Positions 8,631 to 17,921 of a DNA stretch of 64,000 nt are shown here, in pieces. The stretch comes from CBDCYH01 sp965224105 (GTDB lineage: Bacteria > Bacteroidota > Rhodothermia > Rhodothermales > JABDKH01), in assembly GCA_965224105.1 (NCBI GenBank), contig CBDCYH010000002.1, positions 620,001-684,000 of the forward strand, in the 5' to 3' direction. Numbering within the stretch: the first letter of the stretch is position 1; the number at the start of each line of letters is the position of its first letter. Both the position numbers and the translations under genes were made by a program. The notes under the pieces were generated by a model that was not told the DNA's origin, searched no databases, and saw only the letters and a program-made list of their open reading frames with translations.

Positions 8631-11072
8631 TTAGAGGTCGACTTCGATTCCCAGCAGCGCGCGCCGAGGCAAACCCGGACGAAGGCCAGCGGGATGCCGG
8701 GAAGCAACATAACGGCTGTCCAGGATATTGCGAACGGATCCGAAGACACCCACGCTCGGTGCAAGTTGGTAACGAGCCGTCACATCCACAAGCAGATACG
8801 CATCCGTTGAATGCGCTGGATCGACTGGGCCCTGCCCGGATAGTGTTCGCATTTGTCCAACGTACTGGGCATCAACTTGAAATGATTGCGCTTGATGGTC
8901 CAGGCCAGCCGACAGAGAAAATTGCCGCTCGGAAACGTACGGTAGGTGGTCGCCGCGATCAACCCGTCCCCACGCCTCAATGTTAGAGTCGAAACTCGAC
9001 TGGAAGTGGGCATCGGTTAAGGTGAGCATCGCTCGCAGTGGGAGTTCTGTAAACTCGCTCACTTTAAACGAGTACTCTGCCGTGGCCTCAAGCCCGGCCG
9101 CCAACGCCGAGCCGCCATTAAACGTATCTCCACTACCCGACCCGCCGCCCGCGGCAAGATCCACACCCAGGAGGTTGCTATAATCGTTTCTAAATCCGAC
9201 CAGCTCGAACCTGCCGCGCGGTACGAAGACGCGAACACCCACCTCGATATCGATGCTTTTTTCCGGGAGGGCGCCATCGCGCGAGCTCGGAGGAGCAAAC
9301 CCCTTATGCAGCCCGGCGAAAGTGTGTACGGCCGGACTCCACTGATAAACAACTCCCGCTCCAGGAATAAGGGCGCGCACGTGGTTCCTCCGGACCGTAA
9401 GATTTGATCCCAACCTTTCTGGATCAGTCTTTCCATAATCCTCGCGCCGAATGGCAACGTCCTCCAATCGTGATCCGGCGATTATAGAAAGCCGTCCGAT
9501 GGATTTTTCCACCTGGACGTGACCGGCAATCGCAGATGCAGTGGTTATCCGGTTGCTATCCGTTCCCGGCGTTCCGGCCGAGTTGAGTTGCAGCTCTGAA
9601 CCGGCGAGCGAATAGGAGTCGACCCACTGAAAACGATCAACGCCATCGCTGTGCAGTCGCAGCCCGCCCTCAACCAACCAGCCATCCTGATTAAACTTTG
9701 CCGTTGCTTGTAAACCGCGCGAGTAGTAATCGCGGTTGTTTGCTTTTAGCAATAGCTCACCCTCGGATGCACCCTGCCCAACGATCAAACTATAATGCTC
9801 GAAGTTCTCGGCAGGGTCTTCCAGTACGGATCCGATGCTTTTCGATGCACCGCCGGCAACAACTTTGTCGAGTTTGTACCAGTTACGCGAAAATGTGTTA
9901 TGATAAAGCGATGTTACGACGTCGAAGGAATTCGATGGCGATATAAGATGTGTAAGCTCCAGTTGCGTGTGCGTTGCATCCATGCGGTCGTTGGCTGATG
10001 ATACATAACGACGCAACGGATCACGCCTGAAATCTTCCTCCGTCAAACCGAGATAGGTCTCGTGCGAGGTCTCATCGTAATAGCCCGCCTTGACCGTCAC
10101 ATCCTGATAGGTTGCGGCTGTCGCTGACGAGATTTGGTACCGACCGGACACGCGCACATCCGTCTTGGCGTATCCTGTTGGGCCGTTACCATCCAGTTTT
10201 TTAAACCCGGTTGCCCGATCGGTTAGCCCCTCCACAAGCATTCCAAAACGACCGACGGTGGAGCCCCCGTAAACGTGAAGCAGCTGGTCGGCTTGTGAGC
10301 TCAGGTTTGCTCTTGCATGCAGGGTAGGAGTTGCCGGGATGGGAGTGGCAAGGAAGTTGATCGCCCCACCCGTCGTAAACGGACCGTACTTGACCTGGCT
10401 GGATCCTTTTCTGATTTCGATCCCGCCCATACGACCAACGGATGGAAAGTAGTAAGCAGCAGGCGCCGCGTATGGAGCTGGCGCCATCAGTATTCCGTCT
10501 TCCATTAACGTGACTTTCGAACTCCGTTCAGAGCCCGTTCCGCGGAAGCCAATGTTTGGTCTCAGACCGTATCCGTCCTCGCCCCTCACGTTGACACCGG
10601 GGATGAACTTCAGCGCCTTGGCGATGTCCGTATGCTTATTGGTCCCTAACTCTTCAGGGCCGATGTAGTGCGCCGATCCCGGTAAGCGATCCAGGAATTC
10701 ACCCGCGCCGGTTAAACTTCGGTGCTCAACGATGACCTCGGGAAAATCGACATGGGTCTCGGTCAGGGAAATGGATCCCACCTCCGGACGATCTGTGGAA
10801 ATGGGAATGGTTTCGCTGGAAAAACCCAGATGGGTTACCCGCAGGAAGTACTCTCCCGGGTTGAGGGCGATCGCAAACCGGCCTTTGGTGTCGGTAACGT
10901 CCCCAATCTGCTGGCCAACGATCTCAACCGAGGCACCCGGCAAAGGAAGGTTCGTGCCCTTCTCAATCACCGAACCGCGAACCACAACCTCTTGTCCGAG
11001 TGTCGGCTCTATGGGGCCTGCCAGCAGTGCGACAACAGTTAGGATCTGCGCTATTCTGGAAGCTGTTATCAT
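8631..11072 (-). CDS. TonB-dependent outer-membrane receptor, FecA-like
   Basis: This 813-residue receptor has a signal peptide (cleavage after LGQ, about residue 27) and an N-terminal carboxypeptidase-regulatory-like beta domain (28-110) with the usual GSVIEKGTNLPLPGASVEI opening. A plug domain (about 115-240) and a large beta-barrel ending in a C-terminal aromatic/hydrophobic strand (LLGIEVDL) follow. The plug signature EDGYGLRPNIGFRGTG and the nearby TLMEDGILMAPAPYAAP match ferric-citrate-type FecA receptors, so iron-chelate uptake is likely. The substrate itself is inferred. A perfect 25-bp dyad lies 33 bp upstream of the ATG, consistent with metal-dependent repression. It lies downstream of clpP but is probably transcribed on its own. 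Confidence 0.9.
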   Translation of the reverse strand: MITASRIAQILTVVALLAGPIEPTLGQEVVVRGSVIEKGTNLPLPGASVEIVGQQIGDVTDTKGRFAIALNPGEYFLRVTHLGFSSETIPISTDRPEVGSISLTETHVDFPEVIVEHRSLTGAGEFLDRLPGSAHYIGPEELGTNKHTDIAKALKFIPGVNVRGEDGYGLRPNIGFRGTGSERSSKVTLMEDGILMAPAPYAAPAAYYFPSVGRMGGIEIRKGSSQVKYGPFTTGGAINFLATPIPATPTLHARANLSSQADQLLHVYGGSTVGRFGMLVEGLTDRATGFKKLDGNGPTGYAKTDVRVSGRYQISSATAATYQDVTVKAGYYDETSHETYLGLTEEDFRRDPLRRYVSSANDRMDATHTQLELTHLISPSNSFDVVTSLYHNTFSRNWYKLDKVVAGGASKSIGSVLEDPAENFEHYSLIVGQGASEGELLLKANNRDYYSRGLQATAKFNQDGWLVEGGLRLHSDGVDRFQWVDSYSLAGSELQLNSAGTPGTDSNRITTASAIAGHVQVEKSIGRLSIIAGSRLEDVAIRREDYGKTDPERLGSNLTVRRNHVRALIPGAGVVYQWSPAVHTFAGLHKGFAPPSSRDGALPEKSIDIEVGVRVFVPRGRFELVGFRNDYSNLLGVDLAAGGGSGSGDTFNGGSALAAGLEATAEYSFKVSEFTELPLRAMLTLTDAHFQSSFDSNIEAWGRVDRGDHLPYVSERQFSLSAGLDHQAQSFQVDAQYVGQMRTLSGQGPVDPAHSTDAYLLVDVTARYQLAPSVGVFGSVRNILDSRYVASRHPAGLRPGLPRRALLGIEVDL

Positions 11073-11104
11073 GGGTATTCCTGAGGAGCCCCAAAATGTA
11101 CAGC

Positions 11105-11129
11105 CTTATTTAGACTCAGTCTAAATAAG
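11105..11129. promoter_or_regulatory. Perfect 25-bp dyad upstream of the FecA-like receptor (candidate metalloregulator operator)
   Basis: Two 12-base arms (CTTATTTAGACT and its exact complement) flank a single central C at 11117. The dyad lies between the clpP stop and the receptor start codon. It has no T-tract and an AT-rich stem, so it is not a good terminator. The TTTAGACT/AGTCTAAA core resembles operators of DtxR/MntR-type iron or manganese repressors more than a Fur box. The regulator itself is not in the window, so the assignment is an inference. Confidence 0.6.
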
Positions 11130-11144
11130 AACGCTTGAAGAATC

Positions 11145-11846
11145 CTAGTCCGATTCCGGCTGCGGCTGGCGCTTCAGGACGTTGTCGATCAAGCCATAGT
11201 CTTTGGCCTCTTCGGCGCTCATCCAGTAGTCGCGATCAGAGTCCTTTTCGATCTGATCAAGCGATTGGCCGGAGTGATCAGCAAGGATTCCATAGAGTTG
11301 TTTCTTCGTCTTCTGGATCTCGCGCGCCTGGATCTCGATGTCCGATGCCTGGCCCTGTGTTCCGCCAAGCGGTTGGTGGATCATGATCCGGGAGTTCGGC
11401 AAGGCAGCCCGTTTCCCGTTAGCACCGGTTGCCAACAGAACCGCTCCCATGGATGCAGCCAGCCCAACACAAATTGTCGCGACGGGCGCTCCCACATATT
11501 GCATCGTATCATAAATGGCCAGGCCAGCATAAACGGACCCGCCGGGTGAGTTGACATACATGTTGATGTCTCTTTCGGGATCTTCACTTGCCAGAAACAG
11601 GAGCTGCGCAACCGCCAGGTTTGCAACCTGGTCATTGATAGGCGTGCCGATGATAACGATCCGATCTTTGAGCAGGCGTGAGAAGATGTCATACGCCCGT
11701 TCGCCTCTCGTCGTCTGTTCAACAACCATCGGCACAAGCGCACCCGCTGGAGTTTCGTTGAAAGGCGACGAATGGATGCTTCTCGGAATCGACGTTAGGC
11801 TCTTCGAAAACGCAACAAAATCACTGACCAAATTAGAGTCTGACAT
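11145..11846 (-). CDS. clpP: ATP-dependent Clp protease proteolytic subunit ClpP
   Basis: ClpP forms the serine-protease barrel that degrades substrates unfolded by ClpX or ClpA. The 233-residue protein has the full Ser-His-Asp triad at Ser132 (GLAASMGA), His157 (MIHQPLGG) and Asp206 (DRDYWMS). All three sit 35 residues beyond the mature E. coli positions, so the N terminus carries a propeptide of about 35 residues, longer than E. coli's. It follows tig by 42 bases, the standard tig-clpP order. clpX is not next to it: the following gene is the FecA-like receptor. Confidence 0.97.
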   Translation of the reverse strand: MSDSNLVSDFVAFSKSLTSIPRSIHSSPFNETPAGALVPMVVEQTTRGERAYDIFSRLLKDRIVIIGTPINDQVANLAVAQLLFLASEDPERDINMYVNSPGGSVYAGLAIYDTMQYVGAPVATICVGLAASMGAVLLATGANGKRAALPNSRIMIHQPLGGTQGQASDIEIQAREIQKTKKQLYGILADHSGQSLDQIEKDSDRDYWMSAEEAKDYGLIDNVLKRQPQPESD

Positions 11847-11888
11847 GTAACCTATCTATTGTTTGGGGTATAATAAAACGACGCTCGT

Positions 11889-13202
11889 CTAGCTAGGTTC
11901 ATCGACTTCGAGGGCTTTTTCATAAGCCTCCCGGTCAAGCTCGACTATCTCAAATTTCGATTCCAGGAGCGAAAAAACCTTCTTGCTCAGAAGCTGTTGG
12001 TTTAGCTGTGTACCGAGGTTGGGGATGGACGTGTAGTAATTCTTCAGTAGTTCCGCATCCATGCCTTCCGTTTCCGCCGACTCAGAAAAAAACTTCTCCC
12101 TGTCTTCGTCTGTCACCTCGAGCTTTTCTTCATCCACAATTTTGTCTCTTATGAGCATCCAGCGCGATTGCTGCTCGGCCTCATCCTTCCTGTACTCCCG
12201 GTAACCCTGCTCATCAAAAGTAGGCGGCAAGGTCCCACCCGACCGCTGCTTCAGCTCCTCGATGAAGGAGTCCTGGTATAGTTCGATGACTGACGACGGG
12301 ATTTCAAAGACGTGGGCGTCTGTAAGTTTTTTTACAATCGTGGATTCAAGCAACTGCCTTGATCGTTGCTCCCACTGCGCCGTTAGATTCTTACTGACCT
12401 CGGCTTTCAAATCATCGACCGATTCGAATCTCCCCCCAGAAGCTTTGCTTGCAAGCTGGTCGTCGAGCTCTGGCACTTCGCGACGTTCAATTTCCTTGAT
12501 GGTAACATCGAAGTGAACCGTATTCTCTGTCGGCTCGCCCTTGTGTCGCGTGATTGCTACTCGAACAGTATCTCCGACCTTCGCGCCCAGTAAAGATTCT
12601 TTAAGATCTGGCTGAAGATTCTCGTCGAACAAAGAGAGCTTGACGTCTTCCCTGAATTCATCTTCTATCGCGACATCTGCAACGGCATCTATCTCTTGCA
12701 TATCGGCAGTCACCGCATCATCCTCGGTCACCGGACTGTCCGTCTCGACAAATTCTGCAAACTGATATCGAACTGCTTCCAATTCTTTGTCGATATCATC
12801 ATCAGACACATCATGGACGAGCTTGTTAATTGACCCGCCTACATCAGCAAGTGTAAACTCGGGCCGGACACCAAAGCGGATCACCGCATGCAGATCGCCA
12901 TCCATCTCATACTCGAGCTCGGTGACCTTCGGTTGTCCAAGCACTTCGTGATCTCCCTTGTCAAGGATTTCGGATTCGTACTGCTCCTGGATTGACTTCT
13001 CGGCAATACCGTAGGCGAGCTCTTTGCCGTACATCTTCTTTACAATCTTAATCGGCACTTTCCCTTTTCGGAAGCCCTTGAGAGTAATTTTCGATTTGTG
13101 TTGGCGGAGCTCATTGTCGATCCTCGGCATGAGCTCAGCGGCAGTTGCAGAAATGGAGAGCTCGTACTCGACTGGTGATACTTGTTTTACGGTTGTGTCC
13201 AT
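11889..13202 (-). CDS. tig: Trigger factor (ribosome-associated chaperone)
   Basis: Trigger factor binds the ribosome exit tunnel and shields nascent chains. The 437-residue protein has the N-terminal ribosome-binding domain with the signature GFRKGKVP (43-50), a middle region in the position of the FKBP-like PPIase domain (about 150-240), and a long helical C-terminal chaperone domain. The middle region is diverged and acidic, so peptidyl-prolyl isomerase activity is uncertain. The ATG at 13202 is preferred over the in-frame TTG one codon upstream. It is followed by clpP, which supports an operon linking folding and proteolysis. Confidence 0.94.
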   Translation of the reverse strand: MDTTVKQVSPVEYELSISATAAELMPRIDNELRQHKSKITLKGFRKGKVPIKIVKKMYGKELAYGIAEKSIQEQYESEILDKGDHEVLGQPKVTELEYEMDGDLHAVIRFGVRPEFTLADVGGSINKLVHDVSDDDIDKELEAVRYQFAEFVETDSPVTEDDAVTADMQEIDAVADVAIEDEFREDVKLSLFDENLQPDLKESLLGAKVGDTVRVAITRHKGEPTENTVHFDVTIKEIERREVPELDDQLASKASGGRFESVDDLKAEVSKNLTAQWEQRSRQLLESTIVKKLTDAHVFEIPSSVIELYQDSFIEELKQRSGGTLPPTFDEQGYREYRKDEAEQQSRWMLIRDKIVDEEKLEVTDEDREKFFSESAETEGMDAELLKNYYTSIPNLGTQLNQQLLSKKVFSLLESKFEIVELDREAYEKALEVDEPS

Positions 13203-13257
13203 CAAGATGTGGTGTGTGTCGCTGGATCCAGGATAGTCGCTGTGTCACTCAGAACAC

Positions 13258-13289
13258 GTGAAAAGGTGTCCACTGCATACCTTTTTCAC
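13258..13289 (-). terminator. Possible hairpin terminator after the 1083-residue surface protein gene
   Basis: Read on the minus strand, arms GTGAAAAAGGT and ACCTTTTCAC (one unpaired base) flank an 11-base loop, seven bases downstream of the preceding stop codon. There is no run of T after the stem, so it may only stabilise an mRNA end or act weakly between this gene and tig. Confidence 0.3.
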
Positions 13290-13295
13290 ATCTCA

Positions 13296-16200
13296 TCAGA
13301 AGTCAAAACCTACGGCAACGTACAGTCGCGGATCGCCGAACCTGTTACCGTCGTACGGCCATCCATAATCAAAACGCAGCGGGTAGCCCAGGAACGCCGT
13401 CCGCACGCCGACGCCCAGACCCAACATTACATCCCGGAATACCTCCACCCCCTCGTCATTGCTTTCGTAGAGTCTCAAAGCCGAGTTGGTCGAGTCGGAA
13501 GCCCACAAGACCCCAACATCAGCAAATGCTGCCAGGTCCAGATAAGGGAAAAAGACCGAGCTCCGCTGTGACTCTTTGGCAATGGGACTTCTGAGTTCGA
13601 TGTTTGACAAGAAAAAGCGGGCACCGTTGCGTTCGTTTACCTCGTAGCCCCGCGTCGGGAAAATGGGAGTAGCAAAGATAAAGTCCGACAGCCCCTGGAC
13701 GGGGAATCCGTTTTCCTCATCAAACTTCCTGTTGATCCAGTTCTGCACGCCAGACGAGTAGAAGAGCTGCGAGTTTTTTCCTGCCGAGACCCCGCCTGAG
13801 AAGCGCGTTGCAAGAACAAGCTTAGGTGTGAGCCTTGTATAGAATCGGCTCTCGGCAACAAGCGTAACAAATTGCGCCGACTCGCCATCAATCGCGACGG
13901 GACTTCCCGCTAGCGTAGCCGCAAATCTTTTCCCGACCGTCGGATTTCCAAAAGCCGGAGAAGCCCCGTCATAGGTGTACGTCACAGAGGGGTAAATGAA
14001 TGAGCGGTTCGCCGAGGGGATTCTAACGTTGGTTATGTCGGCCTGACTGGCAACGGCGAAGGACAGTTTTCCTTCGACCCGCCTAAATGTTGAAAGCGGG
14101 TAGAGAGCCGTGATACTGAAGCCGTATTGACGGAATCTCTGGAACCGGGTGGCGACGTCGATCTCATCTGGCAATAAGCGGGATGATTGAAATATTTCAG
14201 CGCGCCAATCTGTTCGCTTGCTGAGGTAATCGTACGAGACGATATAATCGGCATTCCGGAGGTCAACAAGAAGGTTGGTCGACAGTGCCAGTCGGTGATT
14301 ACCCAGCATATCGGAAAAGCGCATCTGGGTTACACCCTGCGCACCGTAGAGTACATCATAACCAGCTGTCCCGTATACAATATCAGGTGAGAACCTCAAC
14401 TTGTAGTCGGAAACCTGCATCGAATCTGGGTTTGCGAAATTGGGACTGCTGCTCCCGCGGACGGAGCTATTGGGTGGTATGTTGACGTCCGTTAGGTCGG
14501 GGGTGTTTTGTTGAAAACCTACACGAACCCCAACGCTGTCGCGCGAAGGATCGACCAGCGAGAAGCTCACGGTGGAGTCGGTCTGGGTGCCGGAAGGTTC
14601 GGCAAAAGCTATCCGCGAGCGATCGGCCTGGTAGGTATCATAAAATGAAATGCCGCTGAGTGCATCACGTAGAAAGGGATTGTTCGTACGCATGTTTGAC
14701 ACGGCCAGGAGCGCAGCGGGCGCCATGGACGAGTCCGTCCGGTTGGCGCGACGGTGATGCCAGAGATTGGGTTGCAGATCGCCAGCGTATCGTCGGGACG
14801 TAAGCAAATTCGATACAACAAAAATCTCGGGAACACCTTTGTTCAGGGCCATGATGGCCACGCGAGATTCATCATTCGAAATGGAGTATTGCATGATGCC
14901 CCGCAACAGATTCGTTACGGGTTGAATGGAATTGGTCGCCAGATCCAGTCTGTAGAGGTTGTCCACCCCATTCTTGTCGGATAAGAAGACGATCTCCTTC
15001 CCATCCGATACGAACTGCGCGCTCCGTGACTCGAACCCATTCGAAACGGTAAGGCGCGTAATTTCCAGGTCGGAGCCCGTCGCGGCAATCATGTACAAAT
15101 CGTTTCCTTCCGCAGGAGAAAGTTTTGCGACGGTTGACTCCGTTGCCCGATCACTGTGAAACACAAGCCGCTCTCCGTCGGGGCTCCAGCTGGGCTCGTG
15201 ATCGGAAAACAGATCGTTGGTTAGTTGGCGGATTTCTTCCGTGAGCAAATTCAAAACGTAGATGTCGCTCCGGTCGTCGGCGCTGGCCGAGAATGCAATG
15301 CTTGATCCGTCCGGGCTCCATGCAATCGATGAGATGCGATCGACCTCGGGAACGCGAATCCTCGTTTTCTTTCGGGTTCGCCGATTCATAATAACGACAG
15401 ATTCGGTCGCCCCGGGGGATGCGATGATTGCCAGCCGCAGGCCATCGGGAGACCATGCAATACCGGGCGACTGCACCCGGATTTTTTCAAAAAAGGTGCT
15501 CGACTGACCGTTGGCTATGCGACGGAATTTCGGAGACCCCACCGTGTTGACGGTATATACGTCAAACAGGCCGGTGTGTGTTGTAACAAACGCCAGCTCA
15601 TTTCCCTGCGGTGAAAGGGACGGACTTGCGTTGTACAGTCCCTGCTTCTTTGTAACAAGTGCTCGGCCCAGTATGTCAACCCTGTCCCTGGCGACAACCT
15701 CTGGAAAGTGAATTTGCTCGAGTGCTGTTTGCCATTGCGCTGACAACTCATCGAGCGAGAGGCCCGTTGTCGATTTGAACACTCTTTCAAGCGATCGATC
15801 GGTTTTTACCTTGCCTACTATTTCGGCAACTTTCTCCTGTCCATACTGAGCCGCGATGTAATCCCAGAACGACTGCCCTCCACTGTAGGCATAGTATCCG
15901 CGCAGGTTTGGGACCGTTGGCAAGCTTGATGTAAGGACAGCATCCCGCATGTACATGTCGGCAGATGTCCCCCAGCCGTCGGAAGAGTATTCGGCGAGAC
16001 CTTCATCGAACCACGCGGGCAAGGACCGGCTGAGGTTGCTTTGCACCAGTGCTTGCAACGATCCACCGTAGAGGTAATCATTCAGCACTGCGTGCACCAG
16101 CTCGTGGTGCAGGATGCGCTTGTATTCCGCGTAGTCACCGTTGAACGGAAGTGCCACACGATTTTTGTACAGCTCGGTAACCCCACCTATCGGCTCAGAA

Positions 16201-16547
16201 TTAATGGGGAGGTCAACTGCGTTTGTGACACCAAAGTCCGACTTGTTCAGATAAACAATAATCGGTACGCGGTGCTCGAGCTGATAATTTATTAGCGAGG
16301 CGATGCGAGAATAGGATTGCTCCGCGACGACACTCGTGAATTGCGCCAGATCCCTCGCTTCCGCATAGTAGTAAATATCGAAGTGATCCGATTGGATGTA
16401 CTTCCATTCGTGTGATTCGTACTGGACGCGGTTTTGCCCAAACCGAAGAAATTGCGCATCCGCCTCTAAGGCCGACCCAACAACAAACAAGACCATGGCA
16501 ATGCCAGCCAGAAACGACGACAGAAATGTTTTGCCAATTTTTCCCAT
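13296..16547 (-). CDS. Large surface protein: gluzincin-like domain, TolB/PD40 propeller and C-terminal beta-barrel
   Basis: This 1083-residue exported protein has a signal peptide cleaved near ADAQ (residue 32). Residues about 50-270 resemble a peptidase-MA-like gluzincin: HHELVH gives the zinc motif His148-Glu149-x-x-His152, and WFDEGLAEY about 30 residues later offers the third ligand. Residues about 290-580 contain TolB/PD40 propeller blades (repeated 'AWSPDGxxIAF'). The remaining 480 residues are beta-strand rich and end in an aromatic residue (YVAVGFDF), as in BamA-like or surface-antigen barrels. Together this suggests an outer-membrane-anchored protease or binding protein. Activity and substrate are unknown. 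It lies upstream of tig on the same strand. Confidence 0.8.
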   Translation of the reverse strand: MGKIGKTFLSSFLAGIAMVLFVVGSALEADAQFLRFGQNRVQYESHEWKYIQSDHFDIYYYAEARDLAQFTSVVAEQSYSRIASLINYQLEHRVPIIVYLNKSDFGVTNAVDLPINSEPIGGVTELYKNRVALPFNGDYAEYKRILHHELVHAVLNDYLYGGSLQALVQSNLSRSLPAWFDEGLAEYSSDGWGTSADMYMRDAVLTSSLPTVPNLRGYYAYSGGQSFWDYIAAQYGQEKVAEIVGKVKTDRSLERVFKSTTGLSLDELSAQWQTALEQIHFPEVVARDRVDILGRALVTKKQGLYNASPSLSPQGNELAFVTTHTGLFDVYTVNTVGSPKFRRIANGQSSTFFEKIRVQSPGIAWSPDGLRLAIIASPGATESVVIMNRRTRKKTRIRVPEVDRISSIAWSPDGSSIAFSASADDRSDIYVLNLLTEEIRQLTNDLFSDHEPSWSPDGERLVFHSDRATESTVAKLSPAEGNDLYMIAATGSDLEITRLTVSNGFESRSAQFVSDGKEIVFLSDKNGVDNLYRLDLATNSIQPVTNLLRGIMQYSISNDESRVAIMALNKGVPEIFVVSNLLTSRRYAGDLQPNLWHHRRANRTDSSMAPAALLAVSNMRTNNPFLRDALSGISFYDTYQADRSRIAFAEPSGTQTDSTVSFSLVDPSRDSVGVRVGFQQNTPDLTDVNIPPNSSVRGSSSPNFANPDSMQVSDYKLRFSPDIVYGTAGYDVLYGAQGVTQMRFSDMLGNHRLALSTNLLVDLRNADYIVSYDYLSKRTDWRAEIFQSSRLLPDEIDVATRFQRFRQYGFSITALYPLSTFRRVEGKLSFAVASQADITNVRIPSANRSFIYPSVTYTYDGASPAFGNPTVGKRFAATLAGSPVAIDGESAQFVTLVAESRFYTRLTPKLVLATRFSGGVSAGKNSQLFYSSGVQNWINRKFDEENGFPVQGLSDFIFATPIFPTRGYEVNERNGARFFLSNIELRSPIAKESQRSSVFFPYLDLAAFADVGVLWASDSTNSALRLYESNDEGVEVFRDVMLGLGVGVRTAFLGYPLRFDYGWPYDGNRFGDPRLYVAVGFDF

Positions 16548-16598
16548 GCGGGCGTCCGAAAAACTCGCCCAAACACCGCAGAGAAGTGGACGCTGCAG

Positions 16599-16913
16599 CT
16601 ACAGGCGAGAGAGTGTTGTACTTGGTATCGGGATAACGTATTGCTGTTCCAGCACATCCTCGTGGACACCAAATGAGCCGGTTCCACGAAAGTCCACCGC
16701 AACAAACCTTCCCTCAATGTGCTTGATCTCACCGATGCCGTAGTAACCAGGCATGGGACCATAATAAACGAGCTGCCCTTTGGAAAGGCTTTTCCCTATC
16801 CGCGCTTTTCGGAAAAACGCAGGAACGCTTGGCAACAATTCCAGTCGGTACCGGCTCGCGATATGTTCAAACAGGTCACCCATCGTCCGAATATACAGAC
16901 CGGTGAGACCCAT
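16599..16913 (-). CDS. Conserved-looking hypothetical protein
   Basis: This small soluble protein of about 104 residues from the ATG at 16913 is not recognised. It reads as a helical N-terminal half (LYIRTMGDLFEHIASRY) and a beta-rich C-terminal half with GQLVYYGPMPGYYGIGEI and VAVDFRGTGSFGVHEDVL, which could be a small SH3- or KOW-like barrel. The start is uncertain: an upstream TTG (16991) would add 26 residues, and a longer frame would collide with the divergent gene at 17045. It is followed after 51 bases by the large surface protein on the same strand. Confidence 0.55.
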   Translation of the reverse strand: MGLTGLYIRTMGDLFEHIASRYRLELLPSVPAFFRKARIGKSLSKGQLVYYGPMPGYYGIGEIKHIEGRFVAVDFRGTGSFGVHEDVLEQQYVIPIPSTTLSRL

Positions 16914-17044
16914 AACCACACCGAATTGGTGGGCTGTCGTTAGGTCCGGGTCGTGCGACAATTTTTCGCACGCGGCATTTGGTATAAACAATTTGCTTCG
17001 GTAGCTTTTGGATACCCTGTTAACGCCGTTCCCCTCGCCACCAC

Positions 17045-17359
17045 ATGAAAATTGATTCGAAGATCGTCGACCGACAGGTCGGTCGAAACGCCGAGATGTT
17101 CGCTCAGTCGATTGGCAAGATGCCAACGCCGGATGAGCGCTATCCCTATCTGCGGATACTCATCTCCATTATCGAGCAAGCACATCCTGAATTTGTCCAG
17201 GCACCTGAAAAGTCGCGACAGGTTGCGGGCCTCATTGCAAGCTTAAGCAAGTACACCATCAACGCAGACGAAATCGCCGAGGTGGTTAGGCTGCGTGATG
17301 AAGAGCGAGGCTATACGCGAGAACCGCAGCAACAAAACGACAAAGCCGAGCAGGATTAG
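17045..17359 (+). CDS. Small DUF4290-like protein
   Basis: This is a 104-residue helical protein. The segment VGRNAEMFAQSIGKMPTPDE followed by RYPYLRILISIIEQAHPEF resembles the N-terminal core of DUF4290, a Bacteroidota family of unknown function ('YGRN...E-R...I--IM--L-P--'). It is shorter than usual because the C-terminal half is a polar, Gln/Glu-rich tail. It is divergent from the hypothetical gene on its left and overlaps the ruvC 3' end by four bases. The family match is recalled by eye and moderate. Confidence 0.6.
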   Translation: MKIDSKIVDRQVGRNAEMFAQSIGKMPTPDERYPYLRILISIIEQAHPEFVQAPEKSRQVAGLIASLSKYTINADEIAEVVRLRDEERGYTREPQQQNDKAEQD

Positions 17360-17895
17360 AGCACGCGATCTGCATGCTGTTTGACAAACGCGCTCCACGA
17401 TGAGTACGCGCGTTCATTTACGCCTTCGCCGCGCTGGATGTGGCAAAGACCAACAGCAATTGCATCTGATGCATCCATAGGCATGTCCTGCATCAACTCT
17501 GGTACGTTCAATAGCGAGCAGACCATGTACCAGACCTGCTGCTTGGAAGCATTGCCGTTTCCGGTAACGGATTTCTTCACCTCTTTGGGGGTATACTCTA
17601 CGACGGGTATCTGTCGGTTTAGCGCAGCAAGCATTGCCGCCGCCTGCGCGCGACCCAGTTTTAGCATGGACTGCGGATTTTTGCCGTAAACCGGCATCTC
17701 GACCGCGCACTGGTCAGGTTTGTGCTCGTCGATCAGAAGCGTTACCGATTCGTAAATCTTCCGCAGCCGCAAGTGATGATCGGCCTTTTTTTGACGGACA
17801 ACCCCGAAGTCAACCAGCTCTTCTTTCCTGGTGGAAGTCTTGATGACGCTGTACCCTGTTACGCGCGAGCCAGGGTCGATACCGAGGACGATCAT
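17356..17895 (-). CDS. ruvC: Crossover junction endodeoxyribonuclease RuvC
   Basis: RuvC resolves Holliday junctions by symmetrical nicking. The 179-residue protein has all four catalytic acids of the RNase H fold: Asp7 (GIDPGS), Glu66 (CAVEMPVYGKN), Asp141 and Asp144 (DASDAIAVGLCH), closely matching the E. coli positions 7, 66, 138 and 141. It begins 26 bases after yebC, a common yebC-ruvC arrangement. ruvA and ruvB are not in the window. Its end overlaps the convergent DUF4290-like gene by four bases. Confidence 0.96.
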   Translation of the reverse strand: MIVLGIDPGSRVTGYSVIKTSTRKEELVDFGVVRQKKADHHLRLRKIYESVTLLIDEHKPDQCAVEMPVYGKNPQSMLKLGRAQAAAMLAALNRQIPVVEYTPKEVKKSVTGNGNASKQQVWYMVCSLLNVPELMQDMPMDASDAIAVGLCHIQRGEGVNERAYSSWSAFVKQHADRVL

Positions 17896-17921
17896 GAAAA
17901 TTACCGGCTAGTGCTGGCAAC

